DNA of 64,000 nucleotides from Methanorbis furvi (GTDB taxonomy: Archaea > Halobacteriota > Methanomicrobia > Methanomicrobiales > Methanocorpusculaceae): NCBI RefSeq assembly GCF_032714615.1, contig NZ_JAWDKA010000005.1, forward strand, positions 124,001-188,000, written 5' to 3'. The first letter of the stretch is position 1; each line of letters begins with the position of its first letter. Shown here piece after piece: positions 53,177-62,495 of this stretch. The notes beneath the pieces are model-generated. The model did not search any database. It was not told the DNA's origin and was given only the letters and a program-made list of their open reading frames with translations. The position numbers and the translations under genes were made by a program.

Positions 53177-54385
53177 TTATTTGTTCTGGAGCTGCCAGAC
53201 CATTCTGCCCTGCAGTCCAAAGTATTTGGAAAAGCCGATCGCATCGCGCTGGTCGATGGTTGTCGTGTCAAAGGAGACCATGTCCTGCGAGTAGATGGCG
53301 TTTTCGGATTTTCTGCCGAGAATGTGAAGACCGCCCTTGAACAGCTGAACGTCAACGGTCCCCGAAACACGCTTCTGAGTCTCGTTGATGAACGCGTTGA
53401 GATCATGGTAGAGCGGCTCGTGGACAAGGCCCATGTAGGCGAGCTCTGCCCACTGATCGTCAACGATGTGCTTGAACTTAAGCTCAAAGCGGGAAAGGGT
53501 GAGTTTCTCAAGATCTGCGTGTGCTGCAATCAGCACAGTTGCTGCCGGATGCTCGTAGTTCTCACGGGCTTTGAGTCCGAGAACACGATCCTCAACCATA
53601 TCGTTTCTGCCGACGCCATGCTTTCCTGCAATCTTGTTCAGCTCAACGATCAGGTCGACGCCGTTCATCTTCTTACCGTTCAGTGCAACAGGCACACCGT
53701 TTTCAAACGTAATCGAAACGATCTCAGGAGTGTTTGGTGCAGCTTCAGGAGATGTTGTCCAGTGGTAGATCTCTTCCGGCGGGTGGTAGTCGGTCTCTTC
53801 GAGTCTGCCGCCTTCGATACTGCGGGACCAGATGTTTTCATCAACACTCCATGGTGTGGATTTCTTGACCGGGATTGGGATGCCGTGCTGTTCGGCGTAA
53901 TCGATCTCCCACTCACGGGTCATGTTGTGTTCGCGCATGGGGGCAACGATGTCAAAGCCGTGCATGCGGAAAATGAAGTCGAACCGCAGCTGGTCGTTTC
54001 CTTTGCCGGTACATCCATGACCGATTGCAGTTGCTCCTTCTTTCTTGGCGATCTTGACGATCTCTTCTGCAATCAGCGGACGTGCAAGTGAGGTTCCCAT
54101 CGGGTATCCTTCATAGAGAGCGTTTGCCCTGATTGCCGGGAAAACATGGTTTTTGACGAATGCATCCTTTGCATCGATGGTGTAATGCTTGTCGGCGATG
54201 AGTTTTCCTTTGTCATCTGCCATCTTGACTTCAGCTGCGGGCTGCCCGACATCTACGGCAACGGTGACAATTCTGTCGTAGCCGTACATGTTTTTCAGGA
54301 TCGGGACGCAGACGGAGGTATCAAGTCCTCCGGAAAAGGCGAGTACTACGGTGCCCTTTCCTCCGGCTGATGGTGTATCTGTCAT
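53177..54385 (-). CDS. argG: Argininosuccinate synthase
   Basis: Ligates citrulline and aspartate for arginine synthesis; 402 residues. The N-type ATP pyrophosphatase P-loop is [15 protein letters not shown] (about 16-30), then [15 protein letters not shown] and [16 protein letters not shown]. It begins at the ATG 54385. A divergent gap of 155 nt separates it from the YeiH gene. Confidence 0.97.
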   Translation of the reverse strand: MTDTPSAGGKGTVVLAFSGGLDTSVCVPILKNMYGYDRIVTVAVDVGQPAAEVKMADDKGKLIADKHYTIDAKDAFVKNHVFPAIRANALYEGYPMGTSLARPLIAEEIVKIAKKEGATAIGHGCTGKGNDQLRFDFIFRMHGFDIVAPMREHNMTREWEIDYAEQHGIPIPVKKSTPWSVDENIWSRSIEGGRLEETDYHPPEEIYHWTTSPEAAPNTPEIVSITFENGVPVALNGKKMNGVDLIVELNKIAGKHGVGRNDMVEDRVLGLKARENYEHPAATVLIAAHADLEKLTLSRFELKFKHIVDDQWAELAYMGLVHEPLYHDLNAFINETQKRVSGTVDVQLFKGGLHILGRKSENAIYSQDMVSFDTTTIDQRDAIGFSKYFGLQGRMVWQLQNK

Positions 54386-54540
54386 TGATGTGTATCTCCA
54401 TTCCGAGAATGTGTGTAGAGTATTAGGTGTTTGGCATATTGAATATGTGCTACTGCCTTTTGCGAAGCAAAATTTTCTGCTGTTTGTGAGGAGGATCTCG
54501 ATCAGTATCTTTTTTGGGAATTGTCTACGTACTGTTATTT

Positions 54541-55656
54541 ATGACAACGTATCGCGAGGATTTTCTCGACTACTTCAGGTCGATCGACCGGAAAATACTT
54601 CCCGGTCTCCTCGTCTGCCTTGTGGTAACTGTTCTCTCGTTTCTTCTCACGCGGGGAACCCTTTGGGATGGAGGCTTTGCCGTTCTTCCACAGGATCTCT
54701 TCATCGACAATCCTATCTTCTCCTTTCTTGCAAAAATCGGTCCGATCGTTTTGGCTCTGGTGATATGTCTCTTCATCAACTACAAATTATTCGACGCAGG
54801 CGGATCGTATGCAGGAAAGTATCTCCTGCGCATTGCAATCATCCTGATGGGTGCGCGGGTTACTGCTGATGTTTTGATGACAGCATCAGTGAACGGTCTT
54901 GTAATTATTCTCGTTGTCCTCGCGCTGACAATTATTCTCACCATGATTCTTGGCAAACGATTTGGTCAGAGCTGGGAGACATCTGCGCTTACGGGAACCG
55001 GCAACAGCATCTGCGGAGTTTCGGCAACACTTTCTGTGGCACCGGTTATTCACGCGGACCAGAAGTATGTTCATGCGGTGGTGGGTGTGATCAGTCTTCT
55101 TGGCATCGTCGGTGTGTTTCTCATTCCGGCAGTAGCGTTTGGTGTTGGAATGACGGACGCTCAGGCCGAGGTGTTTATCGGGGGAACACTGCATGAGATC
55201 GGCAACGTGATTCCGGCAGCTGATCTCTATACTGCCGTATCCGGTGGTGAGGATGTCTCAGCCCTTGCCCTTGCTTACAAAATGATTCGTGTTGCCATGC
55301 TGGTCGTGGTCGCCTCCGCATTTGGCTGGCTGTGGTGCAGACGACAGGAAACACTGCATGCAACCTGTCCTGCCGAGCGGGTGAAGGCAAAGGTGCAGGG
55401 ATTTCTGATTCTGTTCGTGGTTATGGCAGTCGGCATGACCGCTCTTATCATGGCATCCCCGACGTTCGGACATGCAGTTCAGGCTGGTCTGGTGAATATC
55501 TCCGTGACCGTTCTCACCATCGCCATGGCAGGTGTCGGCCTTTCAATGAACCTTCGCCAGACGCTATCGGTCGGCAAAACCCTGCTGCCGCTTGCTTCCG
55601 TCATCTGGGCGGTTCAGGTAATTGTGCTTCTCGGACTTACCCTCTTTCTGGTATGA
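54541..55656 (+). CDS. YeiH/UPF0324-family putative sulfate exporter
   Basis: 371 residues from the ATG at 54541; frame extension to 54514 is less likely. Ten or so membrane helices. Family blocks: LRIAIILMGARVTADVLM, ALTGTGNSICGVSATLSVAPVI, GGTLHEIGNVIPAA. The family is annotated as putative sulfate or sulfonate exporters, without strong experimental support, and is related to AI-2E/bile-acid-type carriers. It is a single gene. Confidence 0.88.
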   Translation: MTTYREDFLDYFRSIDRKILPGLLVCLVVTVLSFLLTRGTLWDGGFAVLPQDLFIDNPIFSFLAKIGPIVLALVICLFINYKLFDAGGSYAGKYLLRIAIILMGARVTADVLMTASVNGLVIILVVLALTIILTMILGKRFGQSWETSALTGTGNSICGVSATLSVAPVIHADQKYVHAVVGVISLLGIVGVFLIPAVAFGVGMTDAQAEVFIGGTLHEIGNVIPAADLYTAVSGGEDVSALALAYKMIRVAMLVVVASAFGWLWCRRQETLHATCPAERVKAKVQGFLILFVVMAVGMTALIMASPTFGHAVQAGLVNISVTVLTIAMAGVGLSMNLRQTLSVGKTLLPLASVIWAVQVIVLLGLTLFLV

Positions 55657-55870
55657 AAATATCTGGAAAATTCATTTTTCCGTTCTTTTTTCAAAGCAAC
55701 ATGTCCCGTTGCCTTAGATTAATATGGTATCATGCTCTACGCATATAAGGATATTTTGCGGTTTGGCGACTGTTCAGTTTACGGCTGATTTTTCGTGAAC
55801 AACGCAGAATGGCACCAATATAATACCACCTCTCATTCATTCCGGCACCATTGTGTACGAGTGATCTCTC

Positions 55871-57256
55871 ATGCTGATTGAGCGTCCCTTCCACCAAAAA
55901 CTTCTCATGATTCTGGCAGCCGCGGCTGTCTTTATGGATTATCTTGACACGAGCATTGTGTCAATTGCCCTTCCTTCAATCTCTGAGAGCTTCGGCTCCG
56001 GCTCGTCACTTTCCTCATGGGTGATGACCTCGTACCTTCTGGCGCTTGGAAGTACACTTCTGCTGTTTGGAAAACTTGCCGACCGGACAGGTCTTCAGCG
56101 TGTTATTTTCACGCTGGGATTTGTTTTGTTTACGGTGGCATCCTTTTTGTGCGGAATTTCAGGCGACATTCCGTCGCTGATTCTGTTCCGGATACTTCAG
56201 GGAGTTGCCGCTGCCATGATGGTTGCAACAGCGACCATGCTTATCACCCTGCATCTGCCAAAGGCGATGCAGCCGATCGGGATGGGGGTAATAGCAACCG
56301 CTGGCGGCGCAGCCTTAGCGCTTGGCCCTGGTATCGGAGGAGTTCTGACCCAGTTCATCAGCTGGCACTGGATATTTTTCATCAACATTCCTGTGGGAGT
56401 TGTCGGCGTCCTTGTTGCTCTCTTCTTAATCCCAAAGCCTGACCCTGCTGATCTTCCAACACGCTCAAAACCCTTTGACTCGCTTGGCGCTGTGTACCTT
56501 GCGGTGACTCTTGTTGCCCTGCTCGCGGGTCTTGAGCTTGGCGTGTCCGAAGGCTGGAGTCCGTTTGTTGTTCTCCTCCTTCTGCTTTCGCCAGTATTCG
56601 GCTATCTGTTCCTGCGCCGCGAACTGCGTCATCCCGACCCCATTCTCTCAGCCCGTCTTCTACTGAACCGGACCGTGATGTGGGCTGCAATATCAACACT
56701 TTGTGTCACGCTCGTATATCTTGGCGTAATCTATGTCATGCCGTTTCTGTTAACCGAACAGTATCTTCTTCCAACAGCAGTTGCGGGGGCCGTCATGCTT
56801 CTGCCACCTGTTGCTATGGCAATTGTGGGAATTCCTGCCGGAGCACTTGTTCGCCGTTTCGGCTGCATGATCCTTTGCAATGCAGCAACCATTCTGCTTG
56901 CCGCAGGCATGGCAATCTTAGGCGGAGGAGTTCTCCTCTCAAATATTTTGCTGATCTTTGCCGGACTTGCGCTGGTTGGTCTCGGCATGGGTCTGAATGA
57001 AGGCCCGAGCATTCAGAGAATAACGGTTCACAGCCCGATTCAGTTGCAGGGCTCGTCAGGCGGTCTGATCTTTACGGTGATGAACGTTGGTTGTGTGCTG
57101 GGTGTCGCGCTCTTTTCGGTTGCGGCCTCTGCCGGATCAGGAAGCGCGGAGGTTTACACCTCAACAGGCGTTGCAGTTGCCTGCATCGCAGGTTTTGCGG
57201 TCTCCATCATTGCTCTCGTCGCGTCCAAACTCGCCAGAGATACCGTGAAGTGCTGA
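55871..57256 (+). CDS. MFS transporter, DHA2 (EmrB/QacA) family
   Basis: Proton-driven multidrug efflux-type carrier, 461 residues with 14 predicted helices. Motif FMDYLDTSIVSIALPSISESF (helix 1, DHA2 motif), motif A-like GKLADRTGLQRVIF, and GPGIGGVLTQFISWHWIFFINIPVG in helix 5. Substrates are not known. It precedes the YbaN-family gene by 1 nt. A long 214-nt AT-rich upstream region (55657-55870) suggests its own promoter. Confidence 0.93.
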   Translation: MLIERPFHQKLLMILAAAAVFMDYLDTSIVSIALPSISESFGSGSSLSSWVMTSYLLALGSTLLLFGKLADRTGLQRVIFTLGFVLFTVASFLCGISGDIPSLILFRILQGVAAAMMVATATMLITLHLPKAMQPIGMGVIATAGGAALALGPGIGGVLTQFISWHWIFFINIPVGVVGVLVALFLIPKPDPADLPTRSKPFDSLGAVYLAVTLVALLAGLELGVSEGWSPFVVLLLLLSPVFGYLFLRRELRHPDPILSARLLLNRTVMWAAISTLCVTLVYLGVIYVMPFLLTEQYLLPTAVAGAVMLLPPVAMAIVGIPAGALVRRFGCMILCNAATILLAAGMAILGGGVLLSNILLIFAGLALVGLGMGLNEGPSIQRITVHSPIQLQGSSGGLIFTVMNVGCVLGVALFSVAASAGSGSAEVYTSTGVAVACIAGFAVSIIALVASKLARDTVKC

Positions 57257-57257
57257 G

Positions 57258-57626
57258 ATGACGTTCAAGCATCAGTGTCTCAAGCTTGCAGGAATTATCC
57301 TCCTCGTAATCGGGGCGGTGGGTATTGTGGTTCCTGTTCTTCCGACCACGCCGTTTGTAATTCTTGCCGCAGCATGCTTCTCTTTAAGCTCTCCCGAGAT
57401 CGCTGCATGGCTTGAAAAAAATCGGTACTTCGGCCCTTATATTGAGCACCACCGCAACAAATCCGGAGTGCCGCTTCGTCAGAAAATTACGGCACTCGTT
57501 TTTTTGTGGGCCATGCTCTGCATCTCGATGATTGTTGTGCAAAAGCTGTTTGTTATTGTGATCCTGTGTCTGGTCGGAGTTCTCGTAACCCTGCATCTTG
57601 TGTTGATGAAGACGAGAAAAAATTAG
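57258..57626 (+). CDS. YbaN-family (DUF454) small membrane protein
   Basis: 122 residues with three helices. [34 protein letters not shown] and [24 protein letters not shown] are diagnostic of DUF454. The function is unknown. It is probably cotranscribed with the transporter. Its end overlaps the stop of the XRE gene on the other strand by 4 nt. Confidence 0.9.
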   Translation: MTFKHQCLKLAGIILLVIGAVGIVVPVLPTTPFVILAAACFSLSSPEIAAWLEKNRYFGPYIEHHRNKSGVPLRQKITALVFLWAMLCISMIVVQKLFVIVILCLVGVLVTLHLVLMKTRKN

Positions 57627-57823
57627 TCGTCGGTGAACTCGAAGAGTTCTTCAACCGAAACCTCCAGAACTTTTGCAATGTCAAACCCGAGTTTCAGTGA
57701 CGGGTTGTATCTGCCGTTTTCTAAGTGGCCAATGGTTTCCCGCCGTACGCCGACAAGTGTTGCCAGCTCTTCTTGTGTGATATTTTTTCGCAAACGATAC
57801 TCGCGGATTTTTGTTTTAAGCAC
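57623..57823 (-). CDS. Small XRE-family transcriptional regulator
   Basis: 66 residues from GTG at 57823 (first residues [37 protein letters not shown]): a single Cro/CI helix-turn-helix and little else. It overlaps the membrane-protein gene by 8 nt and is likely its regulator or partner; such pairs are typical of the DUF3796/DUF2178-like membrane proteins. The longer frame to 57898 lies inside that gene. Confidence 0.88.
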   Translation of the reverse strand: MLKTKIREYRLRKNITQEELATLVGVRRETIGHLENGRYNPSLKLGFDIAKVLEVSVEELFEFTDD

Positions 57824-58166
57824 TACTCTCCACTCCCCGCTGTTCCAGAAATTCATGGATGATGAGCATACCGATAAATGCGAACATGCTTGCAGCAAAG
57901 GTCAGCGGAAATCCAATCGCGAAGAGTTCTATGTTTCCCATCAGGACAGCTGCAGCATAGATAATGCAAAAGAATACTACCCAGATAAAAAATGCAGTTG
58001 ATGCTGCTTTTCTAACATAAGTTACGAACAGCTCGTCAGGAACAACGCGGATGTAACCGAAGAATACGAAGAATGCGAAAAATGCACAGTAGCTTATTTC
58101 GCTGGTCGGGACAGAGAGGAGTCCAAGAAATCCTATCAGGCCCATGAGACTTAATTTGTTTATCAT
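57816..58166 (-). CDS. Small membrane protein, DUF3796-like, paired with XRE regulator
   Basis: 116 residues from Met 58166 ([19 protein letters not shown]). Four hydrophobic helices with the pattern [42 protein letters not shown], and a C-terminal pair. This resembles DUF3796 and related membrane proteins that occur beside short XRE regulators, also on mobile elements. Role unknown. Confidence 0.7.
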   Translation of the reverse strand: MINKLSLMGLIGFLGLLSVPTSEISYCAFFAFFVFFGYIRVVPDELFVTYVRKAASTAFFIWVVFFCIIYAAAVLMGNIELFAIGFPLTFAASMFAFIGMLIIHEFLEQRGVESSA

Positions 58167-58230
58167 AGTTGTATGTGATATATTTCTCACAATATGTTAT
58201 AAATATGTATCATCGTGGTTTGAAAAAAAA

Positions 58231-59232
58231 TCAGGTGTCTGAGGGCAGGTAGATATCCAGCTGTTTCTGAAGTTTGTTTCTCTGAATGTCCCACTTCTCA
58301 TTTATTCTTCTGCGAAGCTCTGCTTCCAGCTCCGGGATTCGGTTTCCAATATATTTCTCGAAAAGTTCGGGTATGATTTTGTCGAAGTCGCGTTCATAAA
58401 CACGTCCGTCTTCACCGATTGTTTGCATGCTTGACTGGAATGCGAGCGGATAGCCGAACGGCAGTATCATGTAGTGCACCACTTCTCTGGCAACCCGTCT
58501 GGTCCCAATTCTGAAGGGTTTGAGTATGCGAAACTCGCGGTGCCAGAGAAAAACCTGTTCCGCCGGATGATAACCGTCTGCGATTCTTTTGTAACATTTG
58601 GTAAGCTGCTTCTGCACCGCAATCTCATTTTCACGGGTGAGTTTTTCCGGTTCATGAATGTTGGCAACAATGGTGTTTCTCAGCCGCTGAATGAAGGAGG
58701 GCGTTACCTTGCGCGGGTTTGCGTTGCGCATCACGCTGCAGGTGTGAAGATTCTGAATTTCGTTGACGTCACGGAGAAATTTGCCGTTCGGAACCCTTCC
58801 GGTCTCAAGCATTGTGGCGACTTCGGAGAAGGTGAAGGTGTTGCCGTTGGTTTTTGCGGATTCGTGAATGTAGTGGTACTCGTGATCGTTTATGTGGTCT
58901 TTGATCTCCTCGGCAGTGAGGTAGTCATGATACCGCAGATCCAGATACCGATATTTTTCCAGCAGGAAGTACGCTTTTCCATCCACTGCATGTTCATATT
59001 TGAAGTTCTCCACCCGGTATGACGCCACTTTTTCACAACATTTCATCTCCAGTTCAAACCCGTGCAGCAGAATTGTTCGTGAGATCTCTGCATCAGTTGG
59101 CATGATTCCTGTTTTGATAAGTTTTGATGCCCGGAACTTTCGTGAGTCGCTGTTTACTTCACGAAGAAGATAATATTTTACGACGCCGTTCTGTACCCGC
59201 GGCTCTATCCGAAAATAGATGTCCTTTTTCAT
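58231..59232 (-). CDS. Fic-fold protein with degenerate active site
   Basis: 333 residues. The N-terminal part (about 1-45, YFRIEPRVQNGVVKYYLLREV) is the usual start of archaeal Fic proteins. It is followed by ESAKTNGNTFTFSEVATML and GRVPNGKFLRDVNEIQNL, which correspond to the inhibitory-helix and linker regions of Fic enzymes. The Fic core at about 226-251 reads WHREFRILKPFRIGTRR followed by VAREVV, where active proteins have HxxFxxIHPFxDGNGRxxR. The catalytic His is Lys, the acidic metal ligand is Ile and the Asn of NGR is Thr; the usual inhibitory Glu is Asn. AMP transfer is unlikely. The gene is intact, so the fold may be kept for binding. Confidence 0.75.
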   Translation of the reverse strand: MKKDIYFRIEPRVQNGVVKYYLLREVNSDSRKFRASKLIKTGIMPTDAEISRTILLHGFELEMKCCEKVASYRVENFKYEHAVDGKAYFLLEKYRYLDLRYHDYLTAEEIKDHINDHEYHYIHESAKTNGNTFTFSEVATMLETGRVPNGKFLRDVNEIQNLHTCSVMRNANPRKVTPSFIQRLRNTIVANIHEPEKLTRENEIAVQKQLTKCYKRIADGYHPAEQVFLWHREFRILKPFRIGTRRVAREVVHYMILPFGYPLAFQSSMQTIGEDGRVYERDFDKIIPELFEKYIGNRIPELEAELRRRINEKWDIQRNKLQKQLDIYLPSDT

Positions 59233-59309
59233 CCTGTACGTATGTGTTGGGACGCGAAAGATGTAGTAAGTTTCGACCGTGACTGTTTTGCATCCTTATT
59301 CATACGTCT

Positions 59310-59469
59310 CCCACGGAAAAGCAGAACACGCGGAGTCTCACTGAAAAAAGATCACGGAGCAGACGAGAACATCACAGAAATGAATTATTTTCGAATTCCG
59401 TGATGTTCACGTCTGCTCCGTGATGTTGAAATATTCTGTGGAATTCCGTGTGTTCCGTTTTTCCGTGGG
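59310..59469. repeat. Dispersed palindromic intergenic element, family B
   Basis: Outer ends CCCACGGAAAA (59310) and TTTTTCCGTGGG (59458-59469). Inner 25-nt arms at 59351-59375 (ATCACGGAGCAGACG..) and 59400-59424 are inverted with one mismatch, around GAAATGAATTATTTTCG. This is the best-preserved family B copy. It lacks the head module found in the 37.9-kb copy. It lies between the Fic-like gene and the MBL gene. Confidence 0.85.
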
Positions 59470-59517
59470 CTAACCTGCGAAGAACATCGGTTGACAAACA
59501 AATAAATTAAAAAAAAA

Positions 59518-60243
59518 TTATGTCCCCAAAACCCAGCTCTGCATATCGCGTGCGCCGTGCTCATAACTCCACCAGATCTTGTGGCTCATGTGGACGCACC
59601 AGAACTCTTTGGGATTGAGCTGTGCTGCAAGCTGCTCTGCATCTTTGATGTTCATGTGTTTGGAGATGTGGACCTCGGGTGGAAAAATTCCATCCAGCAG
59701 CAAAAGATCAGCGCCTTTCATCACGTCAAGCGTCTGCTCCGAAAGATCTGCAGTTGTGTCACAGGAGTAGACAAACACAGCGCCGTCAGCCTCAATCCGC
59801 ACGCCGTAAGTTGGAGCATCATGCATTACCGGAAAAAGCGTCACCTGCATTCCGCAGATGTCGACTGCCTCGTATGCGGTCATTGGAACTTCGTTATGCC
59901 GCATGAACGAAAAGATTCCTCCACAGTAGTCAAGCACTTCGGGTGCACCGTAAACCGTGATAGGCTCGCGCTGCACGCGGTAGAAGTCTCCGAATCCCAT
60001 GAAGTGATCATAGTGCCCGTGCGTCCAGATTACCGCGTCAATGATTGGTGAACCTGCCGCAAGAAGCTGGGCACGCATATCTGGTCCGGTATCAATCAGC
60101 AGATGTTTCCCTGCATGTTCCACAAGAATTGAGGTTCGCAGCCGCTGCTTTCCGGTCTCCCGTGCCTCCGTGCAGACCGGGCAGCTGCACCCGACCTTGG
60201 GCGTTCCGACAACATCCCCAGTACCAAGAACAGTGACCCGCAT
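59518..60243 (-). CDS. MBL-fold hydrolase, PhnP-like
   Basis: 241 residues. The start MRVTVLGTGDVVGTPKVGCSCPVCTEAR is the PhnP family N-terminus, including the CxCxxC zinc site. The metal motif is THGHYDHFMG (HxHxDH), with later His (VMHDAPTYG) and Asp (SCDTTADL) ligands. The family includes cyclic phosphodiesterases and pyrroloquinoline-quinone-related hydrolases. Its function in methanogens is unknown. It ends 49 nt from the repeat and sits downstream of the AAA gene on the same strand (gap 5 nt). Confidence 0.88.
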   Translation of the reverse strand: MRVTVLGTGDVVGTPKVGCSCPVCTEARETGKQRLRTSILVEHAGKHLLIDTGPDMRAQLLAAGSPIIDAVIWTHGHYDHFMGFGDFYRVQREPITVYGAPEVLDYCGGIFSFMRHNEVPMTAYEAVDICGMQVTLFPVMHDAPTYGVRIEADGAVFVYSCDTTADLSEQTLDVMKGADLLLLDGIFPPEVHISKHMNIKDAEQLAAQLNPKEFWCVHMSHKIWWSYEHGARDMQSWVLGT

Positions 60244-60248
60244 GATCT

Positions 60249-61532
60249 TTAGGTACAGCCTGCTCTGGCAATATTTCTGCGGTTCACCAGTTCCATACCT
60301 GCATTGACATCAGTTTCATTGATCTCCTTTCTGCCGGCAAGAAGCGCTGACACAATTGCCTCGGTCAGCATCATCCGAAGATCTGCTCCGGAGAATCCTT
60401 CAGTCTGTTCAGCGATGGTGGCAAAGTCCATCGTGCAGGGGATGTCGGTTGCCACATGCCGAAGAATTGCCTCGCGCATGGATACATCCGGCAGTGTGAA
60501 GGTGACGACTTCGTCAAACCTCCGCCATGCCGCATCATCCAGCATGCCGGCATGATTTGTCGCACCAATCAGGAGAACCTGATCCTTGATCAGATTGATG
60601 TGGTCAATACTTTTGAGAAGTGTGTTTACTGCACGCTTCATGGTACCGTTGTCGTCAGAAATACGGGTCTTGGCGATGTAGTCGAACTCATCGATGAAGA
60701 GAATGCAGGGCGCAATTTTTTTGGCAAGGTCGAAGATTCTGTCGATGTTCTTTGAGGTCTCTCCAAGATACTGCGAGGTCAGCATGGAAAGCCTGACTTC
60801 AAGGACCGGCATGTGCACTGAGCGCGAGAGGGCAAGGGCAAACGAGGTCTTACCGGTTCCGGGCGGACCGACCAGAAGAATTCTTCCCAGTTCGTAGATT
60901 CTGTGTCTGCGCAGGAACTCCTGATTCTCAAGAGAGATCTGCACTTTCCGAACGATCGCCATCTGATCAGAAGTGCAGACCAGATCTTCTAAGGAGAACT
61001 CAATCTCTTCGGGGGCATAGGCGACCACAAGGTCGGCGGCTTCCCGGAACGACTCGGATTTTGCGGTGAGCGCACCAATTTTTCCGGAGAGGGATGCAAC
61101 GGTGTCCTCAAAGAGAGGAATGTTCTCCCGTGCAGTTTTGTAGGAGAGTCCCGATTCTCCTGATGTTTCAAACGAGAGGGCGAGAGCCGGATTTTTCATG
61201 ACCGCCTCAGCACCTGCGTTGCGGAGGTACCATTTCATTGCCGGTGCGAAGGTTGTTACCGCAAACTGGCCGAGGTCGTTCACCACAAGGTAGGAGTTTT
61301 TTCCGTTCGCAATCAGACTGCGGGCAGCAAGGGCAGGGAAGTATGTTTTAAGCTGTCCTTCTTTTATGGCGACCGGCCGGGCGATGACGCCGGGGGCGTC
61401 TGGACAGAAGAGGGGACGCAGAGAAACTGGAAGATCATTTACGCCGAGTGCGGAGTTTCCGTTCACCACTTCTGCTGTCAGCACAATCTCTGTGAGCTGT
61501 AGCAGTCCGGAGTCAGTAGCAGTTGCGTCCAT
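60249..61532 (-). CDS. AAA+ ATPase, CDC48/FtsH-like single domain
   Basis: 427 residues from the ATG at 61532. The N-terminal half (about 1-190) is a non-ATPase domain of unknown type with charged helices. ATPase: Walker A GPPGTGKT (about 220-227), Walker B CILFIDEFD (about 270-279), sensor 1 LLIGATNH, arginine finger region WRRFDEVV and a C-terminal lid GFSGADLRMML. No membrane segment or protease motif is seen, so it is an unfoldase or remodelling factor. The longer frame to 61613 adds residues with no family match. The PhnP-like gene follows 5 nt downstream. Confidence 0.87.
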   Translation of the reverse strand: MDATATDSGLLQLTEIVLTAEVVNGNSALGVNDLPVSLRPLFCPDAPGVIARPVAIKEGQLKTYFPALAARSLIANGKNSYLVVNDLGQFAVTTFAPAMKWYLRNAGAEAVMKNPALALSFETSGESGLSYKTARENIPLFEDTVASLSGKIGALTAKSESFREAADLVVAYAPEEIEFSLEDLVCTSDQMAIVRKVQISLENQEFLRRHRIYELGRILLVGPPGTGKTSFALALSRSVHMPVLEVRLSMLTSQYLGETSKNIDRIFDLAKKIAPCILFIDEFDYIAKTRISDDNGTMKRAVNTLLKSIDHINLIKDQVLLIGATNHAGMLDDAAWRRFDEVVTFTLPDVSMREAILRHVATDIPCTMDFATIAEQTEGFSGADLRMMLTEAIVSALLAGRKEINETDVNAGMELVNRRNIARAGCT

Positions 61533-61622
61533 AGTATTCCATATATATGGGTGAAAAAACGGCATAAGGGTTTTGTACTGAACAGTAGTTCTTTTCCCTG
61601 TGGTTGATGCCAACTAAAATTG

Positions 61623-62495
61623 TTAGAAACTGTTTTCCCGTGCCGCTCTCAGAGCTGCCCAGCGGGTGCGGATGCGGAACTCGTCCCCTGGCTCGGGATT
61701 ATTTTTGAGCGCTTCGCTGTAACAGTCAAGCGCCTCTGCCGACCGCCGCAGCTGTTCAAACACCACGCCTTTCATGAACAGAGTGGACGCAGCCTGTGAG
61801 GGGTCAGCTTCGATGGCCGCATCATAGTAGCGCAAGGCATCATACATCAGGCCTGCAGTTCTGAGATTGTTTGCACGCTCAAGCAATTCTGTGAAATCTC
61901 CTTTCGGCTGTTTGAACCCGCGCCGTTTTTCATACATCTCTGCTGCGTAAGGCGGGGCAAGAATGCCGCCGCTCTCTTTTGCAAGATTGACTTTGCAGAA
62001 CCAGACCTGCGTGAGCATTGAGTCTTCGTTCGCATTACACCACTCTTCAGCGCGGTAAAAACAGTTTCCTGCATCCTCATACGCTTTCTTCTGCACAAAC
62101 GCCTGCCCTCTGACGACGAGCGATGCCGCGTCCGGCGGCCTGAGCTGGTCAGCCTCGTCCAGCACTACAAGTGCTTCGTTTGGTTTTTCCGCATACAGAA
62201 GCGCTTCCGCCTGTAAAACATGCAGCATGGAAACAAAGGCTGCCATTTTTTCCGCGTCTTCTCCTACAAAGTTTTCTGAAGAAATTCCTGCACGTGCGGC
62301 GATGAAACACTCCGCAGACTCGGTGTACATGCCTTTTGCTTTCAGAACCGAGGCTTTGCCAACCCAGGCAAGAGGGTCTGTGCAGTCTGCAGCAATTGCC
62401 GCATCATATGCCCGAAGTGCTTCGTCAAGTTTTCCGGCAAGAGCGAGATCTTCTGCCTGGGTGATCAGGTCAGCTGCATCAGACAATTTTTTCAC
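61623..62495 (-). CDS. Tetratricopeptide-repeat protein
   Basis: 290 residues from GTG at 62495. TPR units are seen at about 16-49 (AEDLALAGKLDEALRAYDAAIAA..), 55-85, 120-150, 215-248 (GLMYDALRYYDAAIEADP) and 250-283 (RRSAEALDCYSEALKNNP), about five in all. It is a cytosolic adaptor. Start GTG follows the cofC 3' end with 17-nt overlap; the longer frame to 62570 is within cofC. It precedes the AAA gene in the same direction. Confidence 0.85.
   Translation of the reverse strand: MKKLSDAADLITQAEDLALAGKLDEALRAYDAAIAADCTDPLAWVGKASVLKAKGMYTESAECFIAARAGISSENFVGEDAEKMAAFVSMLHVLQAEALLYAEKPNEALVVLDEADQLRPPDAASLVVRGQAFVQKKAYEDAGNCFYRAEEWCNANEDSMLTQVWFCKVNLAKESGGILAPPYAAEMYEKRRGFKQPKGDFTELLERANNLRTAGLMYDALRYYDAAIEADPSQAASTLFMKGVVFEQLRRSAEALDCYSEALKNNPEPGDEFRIRTRWAALRAARENSF

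Noticed and set aside
53165-54091. Long plus-strand open frame opposite argG (308 codons)
   Set aside because: Antisense of a conserved enzyme with strong codon bias; the translation is rich in Val/Cys/His and has no family match.
54288-54869. Plus-strand open frame of 193 codons across the argG start
   Set aside because: It crosses the argG/yeiH divergent gap and overlaps both genes, with Arg/Ser/Cys-rich sequence; it is a shadow of yeiH in another frame.
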